A DNA stretch of 50,476 bases from Methanoregula sp. UBA247 (GTDB lineage: Archaea > Halobacteriota > Methanomicrobia > Methanomicrobiales > Methanospirillaceae), in assembly GCA_002495055.1 (NCBI GenBank), contig DADR01000029.1, positions 772 to 51,247 of the forward strand. The letters are read 5' to 3'. Both the position numbers and the translations under genes were made by a program. Shown piece by piece: positions 7,650 through 16,614 of this stretch. The notes beneath the pieces were generated by a model. It was not told the DNA's origin. It did not search any database and was given only the letters and a program-made list of their open reading frames with translations. Position 1 is the first letter of the stretch. Each line of letters begins with the position of its first letter.

Positions 7650-8321
7650 ATGAAACTATTTCTTGCGATGGATTTGCGGCAAAATCTGGTCGTTCACGGC
7701 AAATCCGGGCAACGTGCGACCTATAAACCACTTGATTGGGGTCTTTCCCTGACGGCAGAACCCCTTGGTTTCATTACATCAATCAAACCCAGATTTCTTT
7801 ATGTCGCTGATCTCGATCGCATTGAAGGGACAGGGTCCCATGATGCGATTATCCGGTTGTGCGCAGAGAAAGTCAGCTGCTGTTTTGTTGACCGTGGTTG
7901 TCATTCTCCTGATGATTTTCTTGATGGGGAACATATCGTGAATATTGTCGGGACAGAGACCGGAGGCAGTAATCTGTCACGGTATCATGGAGGGGTTCTC
8001 AGCATTGATGTCAGAGATGGACGTGTCATACCCTGTGGCAGAGCACCAGTTGATGTATTAGCATCAGCACAGCACTGGGATTTTAACGGGTCTGTTCTGC
8101 TTAATGTCAGCGCTGTCGGTACTGAGCGGGGTATTGACCGGCAACTTCTGGAAAAAATGCGCAGTGCATATGACCGGCAGCTTTTTTATGGCGGGGGTGT
8201 AGCAACTATGGGGGATCTCGAAATAATCAGCCAGTCAGGATTCGATGGAGCCATTATCAGTACAGCTCTCCACCGGGGAGTTATCCCGATAGAATGGATC
8301 CGGAGGGGGAGCTGTTGTTAG
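7650..8321 (+). CDS. HisA/HisF-related TIM-barrel protein of methanogens
   Basis: About 223 residues from ATG 7650; a TTG four codons upstream is also in frame. The protein resembles ProFAR isomerase (HisA) in overall plan: an N-terminal strand MKLFLAMDLR, an internal VADLDRIEG matching the HisA strand-loop with an aspartate, and a C-terminal phosphate-binding GGGVATMGDLE segment followed by GAIIST. The best-fitting description is the archaeal HisA-related group of unknown role. It is not the histidine enzyme itself: the N-terminal DGK-type motif is altered. Divergence from mfnB and overlap with tmk suggest a role in cofactor or nucleotide metabolism, which is only inference. Confidence 0.75.
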   Translation: MKLFLAMDLRQNLVVHGKSGQRATYKPLDWGLSLTAEPLGFITSIKPRFLYVADLDRIEGTGSHDAIIRLCAEKVSCCFVDRGCHSPDDFLDGEHIVNIVGTETGGSNLSRYHGGVLSIDVRDGRVIPCGRAPVDVLASAQHWDFNGSVLLNVSAVGTERGIDRQLLEKMRSAYDRQLFYGGGVATMGDLEIISQSGFDGAIISTALHRGVIPIEWIRRGSCC

Positions 8322-8932
8322 TCACCCTGGAGGGAATTGATGGAAGCGGGAAGAGTACGCTGCATCTGGCGCTGCAGGAATTACTTTTCGATCTTGAGCC
8401 AGTGTTAACCCGTGAACCGGGAGCCACATGGGTTGGGGAGTCAGTACGACGGGCGATAGCTGAACAGATTGATCCGGTAACCGAGGCCACCCTCTTTGTT
8501 GCAGACCATGCAGCGCATCTCGCAAAAATTGTCCGGCCTGCTCTTGCTCAAGGAAAACTGGTAATTTCTGACCGGTACAGCGACAGCAGGTTTGCCTACC
8601 AGTCCGTGACCCTCCAGGGGGTAATTCCTAATCCGGAGGAATGGCTGCGGGCTATGCATAATGGCTGGACAATCATTCCTGACAAAACATACCTCTGCGT
8701 TCTACCGATTGATGAAGCTCTTTCCCGTCTTAAACCCCAGAATGAGCGGGAACATTTCGAGAAAGGGGATATACTCGAAAAAGTCCAGAAAAATTATCTT
8801 ACCTTCGCCAGGGCAGATCCGATGAGGTTTGTTGTTGTGGATGCGATGAAAGAAAAAGATGAGATAGCATCATTTGTTGCTGATTCAATCAGGCAGTTTT
8901 TGCGATTGTCACGATCACGTCGCCAACGGTAA
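8294..8932 (+). CDS. tmk: Thymidylate kinase
   Basis: Up to 212 residues. The P-loop GIDGSGKST is at residues 14-22, the dTMP-contact TREPG near residue 40, and DRYSDSRFAYQ near residue 93, all standard thymidylate kinase motifs. The enzyme phosphorylates dTMP to dTDP. The ATG at 8294 lies 28 bases inside the HisA-like gene; a TTG a few codons later follows the purine run GGAGGGGGAG and may be the true start. The last 44 bases overlap the 3' end of valS on the opposite strand: the basic C terminus (RLSRSRRQR) is encoded antisense to the end of ValRS. Confidence 0.9.
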   Translation: MDPEGELLLVTLEGIDGSGKSTLHLALQELLFDLEPVLTREPGATWVGESVRRAIAEQIDPVTEATLFVADHAAHLAKIVRPALAQGKLVISDRYSDSRFAYQSVTLQGVIPNPEEWLRAMHNGWTIIPDKTYLCVLPIDEALSRLKPQNEREHFEKGDILEKVQKNYLTFARADPMRFVVVDAMKEKDEIASFVADSIRQFLRLSRSRRQR

Positions 8933-11486
8933 TCACGTCCACTTTTGCCCCCTCTTCCATATAGGAAAACTTTAGAGCAAACGAATTCTGGGGTATCTCA
9001 ACTTCAGATTCATTCACAGTGATCATTTTAGGCGGATTTGCCAGCTGGTGGGGTGGCAGTGCTTTTATTGCATTCATAAATGCCTGTGCCTGTTTGCGGA
9101 ATACGGGTCCTATTATTGCACGGTTAAACGCGATATCTGTAATCACCCGATCGAGTTTTGCCGCATCGGTACGCCAATGGACATCTGCATTGAGTGTTCG
9201 CCCGGTATCGCCCAGGTCATTAATTGTGTGCTGTGCGTAAATGGTGACTTTACCCAGAGGAGCATTGAGTGCCAGTCCCGTATCATGTTTATATTTGCGC
9301 ACTTCCGCCACGATCGTTGCCAGCATGTTACCTTCATTTCTTGCTGCTTCGTCCTCAAACGTGAAGGAAACCCAGGACTGTTTGTGAACACTCTCACCTT
9401 TATTCAGGTGTGAATAACACTCTTCTGCAAAGTAAGGGGTGAATGGTGCGAGCATTTTGCAGAGCGCATCAAATGCGGTACGGAGTACAAGGAGTGCACT
9501 CTTGCGGGATGCATCCCCTGTATACAAACGGCCTTTGACTAACTCGATGTAATTATCAGCAAGAGTATCCCATGCAAACTCCCTGATTGCCTTGAGTGCA
9601 GTATCAAACTGATAATCCTCCATTGCAGCACTTACCTGCTGAATAGTATCTGAGAGGCGCACGAGCAGCCACTTGTCTGCAAGTGCGGTAACCGGTGCAT
9701 TCTGATCGAAATCTCCTTTCTCAAGCTGCATCAGAGCAAACTTTGTGATATTCCACATCTTCGTCTGGAACCGGGATGCTGCAACAACATCATTCCAGTT
9801 GAACATAATATCAGAACCGGTTGCCGCTCCCATTGCTGCCCATTGCCGGAGTGCGTCAGCGCCGTATTTCCCGAGAATTTCTTCCGGAATAATGATATTA
9901 CCCCGGCTTTTACTCATCTTGAAACCATCTTCACCTAGTACCATACCGTTGACGAGAATCTCTTCCCACGGCTTTGAGCCGGTAAGTGCGACGGAACGCA
10001 GGATGGTATAAAATGCCCATGTCCGGATGATGTCATGTCCCTGAGGGCGGATCTGGGCAGGGAAGAACGGAGGTGTCCCATTCCCGTCCCATCCGGTTAC
10101 ATTTAGGACAGAGATGGATGAGTCCATCCAGGTATCAAGGACATCAACTTCTCCATCAAACTCCCTGGTGCCACATTTCGGGCAGGGGTGTTTCGGTGCT
10201 ACCAGAGTTGGATCAACGGGCAGGTCCCTCTCGTCCGGTGTCACAATCTCTCCACATTTTTTACAGAACCAGACCGGGATTGGTGTTGCAAAAATCCTCT
10301 GTCGCGAGATACACCAGTCCCATTCCATCTGTTCGACCCAGTTTTCCATCCTGAGCAGCATATGCTCCGGATACCATGTGATCTGGTGAGCGGCTTTCTG
10401 TATCTCATCAGGCTTAATTTTTACAAACCACTGACGCTCGGAGAGAATCTCTATGGGGGTCTTACAGCGCCAGCAGGTCCCGACACGCTGAGCCAGATTT
10501 TCCTGACGCTTGAGGATGTTCCGGGACCTCATATCATCGAGTATTGCGGTGCGACAATCTGTTGTATTCAATCCCTCATATTTACCTGCGATGGCAGTCA
10601 TCTTCCCCCGTCTATCAATTGCTTTGCGCAAAGCAAGGTTATGTTGCTTCCACCAGTGAACATCCTGTTTGTCACCAAATGTACATATCATGACAGCACC
10701 AGAGCCAAACGCGGGATCAACTGCTTCGTCTAATACTACCGGAACTTCATAGCCGAACAACGGGACTTTCATCTTCTTGTTTTTTAAGAAATAATATCGT
10801 TCATCTGCGGGGTGTACTGCTACTGCTACACAAGCGGCAAGAAGTTCGGGACGGGTAGTTGCAATCTCCACACCATCGAAGTCAAAGTAATTGAGCTGCG
10901 TTTCACGGTCATCATATGCAACTTCAGCAAAGGCAATTGCGGTTTCGCACCGGATACAATAATTGACCGGGTGTTCACTTTGGTAGATGTAACCGCTCTT
11001 GAGCATACGCAGGAATGAGAGCTGTGTTTTACCGTAGTAATCCGGCATCATCGTGATATACTCGTTACTCCAGTCCGTAGAGAATGCCATTCTCCGTAGC
11101 GTAAGACGCATCAGCGAAATATTTCTCTCGGTAAGTTCATGGCACATCTTTCTGAACTCTTCCCGGGAGACATCATTTTTTGTAATATGGTTGATCTCTT
11201 CCACTTTCACTTCAGTTGGAAGACCATGACAATCCCACCCCTGGGGAAACATTACATTAAAACCCTTCATGCGTTTATAGCGGGCGAGGAAGTCGATATA
11301 GCACCAGTTTAATGCATTGCCGATATGGAAATTACCTGTCGGGTAGGGCGGGGGCGTGTCGATCACAAACTGTGGTTTTTTTGAGTTTTTATCAAAATAG
11401 TGATCTTCATCATGCCAGGTGTTGCGCCAGCGCTCCTCCACCTCAGCGAAATCATAATTTTTCGGCAGTTGACCAGAGGATACCAT
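8889..11486 (-). CDS. valS: Valyl-tRNA synthetase
   Basis: An 865-residue class I synthetase that charges tRNA-Val. The HIGH-type motif HIGN is at residues 54-57 and KMSKS at 523-527. Between them lie the editing (CP1) domain and zinc-binding knuckles (CWRCKTP, CKKCGE, CPKCGTREF). The anticodon-binding helical domain follows and the protein ends VDVITVGDVIVTIAKTA. The length and zinc knuckles fit the archaeal type. Upstream on the minus strand a TATA-like ACTATATTTTATTT sits about 30 bases before the ATG, suggesting a leaderless message. The 3' end overlaps tmk by 44 bases, tail to tail. Confidence 0.97.
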   Translation of the reverse strand: MVSSGQLPKNYDFAEVEERWRNTWHDEDHYFDKNSKKPQFVIDTPPPYPTGNFHIGNALNWCYIDFLARYKRMKGFNVMFPQGWDCHGLPTEVKVEEINHITKNDVSREEFRKMCHELTERNISLMRLTLRRMAFSTDWSNEYITMMPDYYGKTQLSFLRMLKSGYIYQSEHPVNYCIRCETAIAFAEVAYDDRETQLNYFDFDGVEIATTRPELLAACVAVAVHPADERYYFLKNKKMKVPLFGYEVPVVLDEAVDPAFGSGAVMICTFGDKQDVHWWKQHNLALRKAIDRRGKMTAIAGKYEGLNTTDCRTAILDDMRSRNILKRQENLAQRVGTCWRCKTPIEILSERQWFVKIKPDEIQKAAHQITWYPEHMLLRMENWVEQMEWDWCISRQRIFATPIPVWFCKKCGEIVTPDERDLPVDPTLVAPKHPCPKCGTREFDGEVDVLDTWMDSSISVLNVTGWDGNGTPPFFPAQIRPQGHDIIRTWAFYTILRSVALTGSKPWEEILVNGMVLGEDGFKMSKSRGNIIIPEEILGKYGADALRQWAAMGAATGSDIMFNWNDVVAASRFQTKMWNITKFALMQLEKGDFDQNAPVTALADKWLLVRLSDTIQQVSAAMEDYQFDTALKAIREFAWDTLADNYIELVKGRLYTGDASRKSALLVLRTAFDALCKMLAPFTPYFAEECYSHLNKGESVHKQSWVSFTFEDEAARNEGNMLATIVAEVRKYKHDTGLALNAPLGKVTIYAQHTINDLGDTGRTLNADVHWRTDAAKLDRVITDIAFNRAIIGPVFRKQAQAFMNAIKALPPHQLANPPKMITVNESEVEIPQNSFALKFSYMEEGAKVDVITVGDVIVTIAKTA

Positions 11487-11630
11487 TCTCCAGATTGTTG
11501 GATGTGAAATAAAATATAGTAATCGTATCCAGATTTTTAGCTACCTGAGTTGGTACCGCTCCTGGATTTTTTTAATAGTACTTACAAACACGATAAAACT
11601 CTTTTTGCTTAAGAAACAAATGATTGACAA

Positions 11631-12842
11631 ATGGAGAAACAACGAGGGCTGGGTTACGCTGCGGGTTTTGTCAGTGGTGCCATCCTGGTCGCCCCGTATG
11701 TCCAGCCGGCATGGCTGATGTGTTTTATTGTCATTTTCTTTGCGCTGATCCTCTGGCGTTTTTTTAACACGAAATACCTCACCTACTCTTTGTGTATAAT
11801 TGCATTGCTTTACGGTGTTACACTCCTGCCGCTGTTTGTATTCTGCTGCACCCTTGCCATGCTTGTCCTGGGAGAGCTTGTTTTCCAGCGGGGTGCTGAT
11901 GATCTGAACACCTATCTCTATTATATTATCTCCACCGCGTGGGCTGGTGTGCTGGTCATCGCGTATCTCGACCAGAAATATTTTTTAACCGTCATTTTCG
12001 GCATCATCGCAGCGGTTCTCTTAAAAACAATTCTGCTCAAGTTTGAGGATTCCCTCGTTATTGAAGCGATCGGCATCGCCATGACGATGTGGCTTATCCG
12101 GGAACTTAATTACCAGGCAGACGTGCTGCTTGTAGTCATCGCAGTTTTTGTCGGATTTACCTTTGGCTATTTTGCATTCCGGGCAAAAACAGCAGATCTT
12201 TCGGGGCTCTTCTCAGCAGCACTTGTCGGGACAATTCTTCTGGTCTTTGCGGCTCCTATGGGCACGCAATGGTTTTTGATAATGCTCTCTTTCTTCATCT
12301 TAGGCTCTATTGCAACCAGATATAAATTTGAATATAAAAAGAGGATCGGTGTCGAACAGGGAAAAGGCGGAGCACGGGGATACCGGAATGTTTTTGCGAA
12401 TGGGATTATTGCGGCCGCTGCTGCAGTACTTTTCGGCGTTTTTCAGATGCCGGTATTCATTGTCCTGTATGTCGGTTGCGTGGCAACTGCTGCAGCTGAT
12501 ACCCTGGCAAGTGAGATTGGTGTAACCGGTGGAATACCCTATCTGATTACAACATTCAGAAAGGTCCCGGTTGGCACGAATGGGGGCATCACATTTAAAG
12601 GGGAATTTGTGGCACTCATGGGGAGTGTTACTATTTCGCTTATTGCGTTGCTGCTCAATGTGATAACGCCGGAAATGATGGTTTTATGTTCGATTGCAGG
12701 TTTTATCGGCACCAATATTGACAGCCTTATTGGGGCGACATTGGAGAACCGGGGATTTCTGGGAAACGCAGGAACCAATCTTCTCGCAACGATGGGCGGT
12801 GGAGTGTTTGGTGTCGTATTGTATATTTTTCTGATTGGATAG
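11631..12842 (+). CDS. DUF92-family integral membrane protein
   Basis: A 403-residue protein with about ten or more predicted membrane helices. The second half (from about residue 190) is the DUF92 domain, with the conserved GARGYRNVFANG, ADTLASEIGV, VPVGTNGGIT and NIDSLIGATLE segments. Plant and cyanobacterial relatives (VTE6) are phytyl-phosphate kinases that use CTP. An isoprenoid-phosphate kinase role in archaeal lipid metabolism is therefore conceivable but not shown here. The N-terminal half adds further membrane helices, as in other methanogen members. No ribosome-binding site is evident at the ATG. It is transcribed away from valS across a 144-base gap. Confidence 0.85.
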   Translation: MEKQRGLGYAAGFVSGAILVAPYVQPAWLMCFIVIFFALILWRFFNTKYLTYSLCIIALLYGVTLLPLFVFCCTLAMLVLGELVFQRGADDLNTYLYYIISTAWAGVLVIAYLDQKYFLTVIFGIIAAVLLKTILLKFEDSLVIEAIGIAMTMWLIRELNYQADVLLVVIAVFVGFTFGYFAFRAKTADLSGLFSAALVGTILLVFAAPMGTQWFLIMLSFFILGSIATRYKFEYKKRIGVEQGKGGARGYRNVFANGIIAAAAAVLFGVFQMPVFIVLYVGCVATAAADTLASEIGVTGGIPYLITTFRKVPVGTNGGITFKGEFVALMGSVTISLIALLLNVITPEMMVLCSIAGFIGTNIDSLIGATLENRGFLGNAGTNLLATMGGGVFGVVLYIFLIG

Positions 12843-13112
12843 ATTATTGATCACCTTTTACCAAGAATACTCTGGAAGTTCATTATTTTCTGATACAGGT
12901 AAAAATTTTATTTTTTTACGTTGTACCTTGTTGTTTTTTCTTCGATTGAAAACAGGATATTTAACGATGTTTTTATTATCCATTAAAAAAAGGAAATTGA
13001 CTGTATACTATTCGCGATTTTATGAATTATCATTTTTTTTTATAAATCCCGATGATTATTATGTACTGGGTGAATATTTTGAAATAAATTTTTTTATGAA
13101 TGGGGTTTGTGT

Positions 13113-13955
13113 TTAATATTTGTACCAACGCCCTTTGCTATCATACTCACCTGTTGTTGGTTGCTGGCTGATTACAGCGCTATTGACAAGGCTCCTGAAA
13201 AAACAGGCTTTATAACTATAAAAAAGTGGGACGAGCAGAAATACTCCGATAAAGAGAACAATTGCCGTGATCCACATGCCACCCGGACCTATCAGCATTA
13301 TGAACTGGTCGGGTGTGAATGCCTGAAGCTGTGTCTCGTTGTAACGGGTTATCGGTTCGAGCTTGTCATAGAGGGAAATTTCCCAGATTATCATCAGCAT
13401 AAAAATAATCCCGAAAATGATGACTGCACTTATGATTAAGAAAGCGAAGACTTTGTAGATGTGGGTCATGACCAGCCGGATGCTATGCTGGATAGAATCA
13501 AACACTTTCCGCTCCTCGAACACCGCGGCAGTATCGAAAAAAAAGGTGAGAATAAGCATTGGGATCATGAATCCGAAGGTCAGTGCGGAGACCGTACCGG
13601 GATCTGATGGTCCTCCAACCAGACCAAAAGTAATTATTATCACGGTAAAGATGAGTATGACACCGAACAAAATCACGAGCTGTGGCAGGAGTACCCGAAA
13701 ATAATACCTGATGCCCCCTGCGAGTAGAGTCCTTACGTTTCCTTCCTTGTTCCTGATTGTTACAAGGATCCCGGTTGTGAGGAGGTGAAGTATTAATGCG
13801 GAGATTACGAGTAACCTGCTGGCAAAAAAGGTACCCGAAAGATTGAGACTCACCCAAAGTGCGGCAGCCAGAAAACCCCCAACAATTCCTGAAATCCAGA
13901 GTGACGGAATCTGTTTAAGGAAGATTATCGCTTCCTTGAGCTCTTCAATTGCCAT
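13113..13955 (-). CDS. Polytopic membrane protein (DUF7847-like)
   Basis: A 280-residue protein with about six predicted membrane helices arranged in three pairs, and a conserved-looking hydrophilic end, TTGEYDSKGRWYKY. I recall that ending from a group of methanogen membrane proteins; the function is unknown. The central segment EERKVFDSIQHSIRLVMTH is amphipathic and lies at the membrane surface. It starts two bases after the stop of the pyruvate-kinase-like gene, so the two are co-transcribed. No signal peptide or catalytic motif is visible. Confidence 0.7.
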   Translation of the reverse strand: MAIEELKEAIIFLKQIPSLWISGIVGGFLAAALWVSLNLSGTFFASRLLVISALILHLLTTGILVTIRNKEGNVRTLLAGGIRYYFRVLLPQLVILFGVILIFTVIIITFGLVGGPSDPGTVSALTFGFMIPMLILTFFFDTAAVFEERKVFDSIQHSIRLVMTHIYKVFAFLIISAVIIFGIIFMLMIIWEISLYDKLEPITRYNETQLQAFTPDQFIMLIGPGGMWITAIVLFIGVFLLVPLFYSYKACFFRSLVNSAVISQQPTTGEYDSKGRWYKY

Positions 13956-13957
13956 TA

Positions 13958-14548
13958 TTATCTGACCCTCGGCATGGCCACAATTTCCCGCACCTGCAGA
14001 TCAAAGAAACCGGATGTATGTGACGGCCGGATCACGCAGACTGTATCCGCACCACTTGCTGTCCCCCCAACAGCGATTACCTCATCTTTGATACCAATTG
14101 CCCCCTGGTCAGCTGCCATTAAAACGCATTCGACAGCAACCTTGAGTCCGACTGCTATTACCCGCCGAAGTGCTTCTGCTATTGCTTCTGACCGTGATCC
14201 TCCCCCGATTTTTGGCGAACGTGAAAGCGCCCGTTCGAGTCCGGAAAAAGCATGAGTAGTGGTCACTATCCGTACTCCCTGTTTCTGCAGACGGCGTGCG
14301 ATTTCTTCTGAAAATTCCCACTCACCGGGTTTTATAAACCCGACAACGTGGGTAACCACAACAAGTTCAAGCCCCGATCCATTCATTACATCAAAAAAAA
14401 TCTCTGCGGTCTTACCGGAAGTACTTGCAACCACGATAGTTCTGATTTTGAGTTCTTTTGCACGTTCAAGGGCAAATCGTGCAGCATCCCGGGTATTAAC
14501 CTCACCTGGTTTTTCAAAATAATAGATTTTTTTCTGTATGAACGTCAT
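13958..14548 (-). CDS. Pyruvate kinase alpha/beta-domain protein
   Basis: A 196-residue protein matching the C-terminal (alpha/beta) domain of pyruvate kinase as a stand-alone protein, the COG1751 type. Typical segments are TIVVASTSGKTAEIFFD (residues 38-54), TTTHAFSGLERAL, and the end EVIAVGGTASGADTVCVIRP. The catalytic barrel of pyruvate kinase is absent, so it is unlikely to have kinase activity; an allosteric-ligand or scaffold role is possible. It is first in a unit with the membrane protein downstream (2-base gap). There is no ribosome-binding site before the ATG and a TATA-like TTATTAAAATG lies close upstream, compatible with a leaderless message. Confidence 0.85.
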   Translation of the reverse strand: MTFIQKKIYYFEKPGEVNTRDAARFALERAKELKIRTIVVASTSGKTAEIFFDVMNGSGLELVVVTHVVGFIKPGEWEFSEEIARRLQKQGVRIVTTTHAFSGLERALSRSPKIGGGSRSEAIAEALRRVIAVGLKVAVECVLMAADQGAIGIKDEVIAVGGTASGADTVCVIRPSHTSGFFDLQVREIVAMPRVR

Positions 14549-14758
14549 AAGTACATTTTAATAAGCAGGCATGAAAAACTTTGGTTGGATTTTTGTGAGA
14601 GCACAAAAACGATCGGTTATTTCATGGGGGAGAAGAACAGGTTCAGGTATCCAATGAAGTATCAATACCCACAGGATCTTTGAAATTCAGAATATTGTCA
14701 GATTCCCGTCAGACGAAAAAGTGTAAATAACACAAAAAAATTATCTGAGGAAAAATAA

Positions 14759-15928
14759 ATGATCACTCTGGCCCTTGCGGGCAAACCCAACTGCGGAAAG
14801 TCGACATTTTTCAAGGCCGCGACCTTGGCAAATGTCGAAATCGCCAACTATCCGTTCACGACTATTAATCCGAACTTCGGTGTTGCCTATGTGCGAACAA
14901 AGTGTCCGTGCCATGACCTTCATATTACGTGTGGACATTGTGTTGAGGGCAACCGGTTTGTTGCAGTAAACCTCATAGATGTCGCCGGACTTGTCCCGGA
15001 TGCCCACAAGGGAAAGGGACTGGGCAACCAGTTCCTTGACAACCTCCGGCAGGCAGATGCGATACTCCACATTGTCGATGCGAGCGGAGGCACGGACAGC
15101 GAGGGGAACCCCGTAGGTGCGGGCAACCATGATCCAAAAGAGGATATCAGGTTCCTGATTTTTGAGATGACAATGTGGGTTCATGGGATTCTTGACAAGC
15201 ACTGGACGAGAATAAGCCGTATGTCCCAGGGAAAAGGTACTGCTATTCAACAGGGAATTGCCGATATATTTACCGGTCTTGGCATCACCATAGAGGATGT
15301 GCGGGATATCGAACTGAAACTGAAACTCGATCTCGTCCACGCAACAATCGAGGACCTTATCCCGTTATGCGCGGAGATCGTGAAAATCTCAAAACCCATG
15401 CTGGTTATTGGCAACAAGTTTGATGAGACACCGGAAATGCTCCGTAAAAAACTTGAAGGACAGGACGTTGTGTTTGCGAGTGCTGCATCGGAGCTTGCAC
15501 TCCGGAATGCAGCCGGTGCTCACGTAGTACACTACCTTCCGGGGGATGATCAATTCAGGATTGCCAGTGAAGGATCCCTGACACCTGCCCAGAAAGCCGG
15601 TCTTTCAAAGATCGCAGATGTCATGAAGCAGTGCAAAGGTACGGGTGTTCAGCAGGCAATCAACCGGGCAGTTCTTGATCTTCTTGACATGATTGTTGTA
15701 TACCCGGTTGAGGATGAAACCCATTTCTCCAACAAGAAAGGCGAAGTGCTCCCGGATGCCTTCCTGATGAAGAGAGGATCCACACCCCACGATGTGGCAT
15801 TCCAGGTGCACACCGATATCGGCAAGGGATTTTTGTACGCGATCGATGCACGGACAAAGATGAGGATTAAGGAAAATCACCTGCTCAAAGACGGGGACAT
15901 CATCAAGATTGTCAGTGCAGCGAAGTAG
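14759..15928 (+). CDS. Obg/YchF-type translation-associated GTPase with TGS domain
   Basis: A 389-residue GTPase. G1 GKPNCGKST is at residues 8-16, switch I includes NYPFTTINPNFG, G3 is DVAGLVPDAHKGKGLG, and G4 is NKFD near residue 222. A TGS domain occupies about residues 300-389 (LMKRGSTPHDVAFQVHTDIGKGFLYA). Cysteines in the early CPCHDLHITCGHC segment are typical of the archaeal version. These proteins associate with ribosomes, and the bacterial/eukaryal relatives YchF/OLA1 can hydrolyse ATP. The start is supported by TGAGG nine bases before the ATG. It stands alone, with a short inverted element GTGT-AAATA-ACAC at 14721-14733 around the presumed TATA box. Confidence 0.92.
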   Translation: MITLALAGKPNCGKSTFFKAATLANVEIANYPFTTINPNFGVAYVRTKCPCHDLHITCGHCVEGNRFVAVNLIDVAGLVPDAHKGKGLGNQFLDNLRQADAILHIVDASGGTDSEGNPVGAGNHDPKEDIRFLIFEMTMWVHGILDKHWTRISRMSQGKGTAIQQGIADIFTGLGITIEDVRDIELKLKLDLVHATIEDLIPLCAEIVKISKPMLVIGNKFDETPEMLRKKLEGQDVVFASAASELALRNAAGAHVVHYLPGDDQFRIASEGSLTPAQKAGLSKIADVMKQCKGTGVQQAINRAVLDLLDMIVVYPVEDETHFSNKKGEVLPDAFLMKRGSTPHDVAFQVHTDIGKGFLYAIDARTKMRIKENHLLKDGDIIKIVSAAK

Positions 15929-16018
15929 GAGCGGGGCAGCATGGGGGAAGTACGACACCTGGCATCCCGATGTCAGACAATCCCCCCGCTCATCATAAAA
16001 AAAATGGATTAATTGCGT

Positions 16019-16062
16019 CAAAATCCGCAGCAAACTGCGATTTTGCCACAAACCTTTTATAA
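16019..16062 (+). promoter_or_regulatory. Inverted repeat and TATA box before the 16113 gene
   Basis: CAAAATC-c-GCAG at 16019-16030 pairs with CTGCGATTTTG at 16035-16045: eleven pairs, one bulged base, and a CAAA loop. The TATA-like TTTTATAA follows at 16055-16062. A transcript start near 16085 would leave a leader that carries AAGGAGGTG. The repeat could be an operator or the end of the previous transcript. Confidence 0.45.
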
Positions 16063-16112
16063 GGATAATTCGAACAGAGAAATTACCTACAGAGTGGGAA
16101 GGAGGTGGATTC

Positions 16113-16433
16113 ATGGGTGGAGATATCTATCAGGCACAGGTAATCAGGAATTTCTTTGATACCATCACTGGTACTGACCGGAATTTAACACGGATTTATA
16201 TGTGTGTCATGAGCCTTGCCAAACTCCGCATGGAACCTCCCGAGAAGATGACTGCGCTTATTGACCAGCTGCGCAAGAGCAAGGTCCAAAAGGAACTCTC
16301 TGTTGACATCCTCGATTATATGTGTGATGCGGCAAACTCACTTCAACTGAACATGGTTCAGACGGCTTTCGGTGTCAGGGATATACAAGAGGTTGCCCAG
16401 GATTTCAGTGGAGTAAGCTTAGACAGCCTTTAA
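16113..16433 (+). CDS. Hypothetical 106-residue helical protein
   Basis: Not recognised as a named family. It appears cytoplasmic and all-helical: a first helix (YQAQVIRNFFDTI), a second with CVMSLAKLRM, then KMTALIDQLRKSK and a C-terminal segment with NMVQTAFGVRDIQ. The ribosome-binding site GGAGGTG nine bases before the ATG is the strongest in the window, which implies high translation. A TATA box and a large inverted repeat lie upstream. It is followed by CCTTTTTATAAGG. Strong expression signals on a small conserved-looking protein suggest a housekeeping role, but function cannot be assigned. Confidence 0.75.
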   Translation: MGGDIYQAQVIRNFFDTITGTDRNLTRIYMCVMSLAKLRMEPPEKMTALIDQLRKSKVQKELSVDILDYMCDAANSLQLNMVQTAFGVRDIQEVAQDFSGVSLDSL

Positions 16434-16455
16434 TGTAACCCTTTTTATAAGGTAT

Positions 16456-16614
16456 TTAAAATACATCACGCCCCCGGAAAAGGATTTCTTCAGCTAATAA
16501 TTCGGATCGCGGGTTCTTATGTGCAATAAGTTTTTTTGAATAGCCGATTCCTTTGGATTTATATTTGGCCAGCTCTTTTTTAACGCGTGAGTAACATGTG
16601 AGAGGTGCTTTCAG
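16456..16614 (-). CDS. Possible small basic protein with CTG start, 52 residues
   Basis: The frame has protein-like content: VKKELAKYKSKGIGYSKK near residues 11-28, then PRSELLAEEILFRGRDVF at the end. It has no ATG, GTG or TTG. The only plausible start is a CTG at 16614 that overlaps the TGA stop of the upstream gene as CTGA, with AGGAG a few bases before. This mimics the ATGA coupling seen elsewhere in the window. The alternatives are a relic whose start was lost, or a product reached by frameshifting from the upstream gene. The product is lysine-rich and could bind nucleic acid. Confidence 0.4.
   Translation of the reverse strand: MKAPLTCYSRVKKELAKYKSKGIGYSKKLIAHKNPRSELLAEEILFRGRDVF

Noticed and set aside
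12835..13116. A 93-codon plus-strand frame after the DUF92 gene
   Set aside because: Very AT-rich with Phe/Leu/Tyr runs, overlaps the DUF92 stop, and has no start signal.
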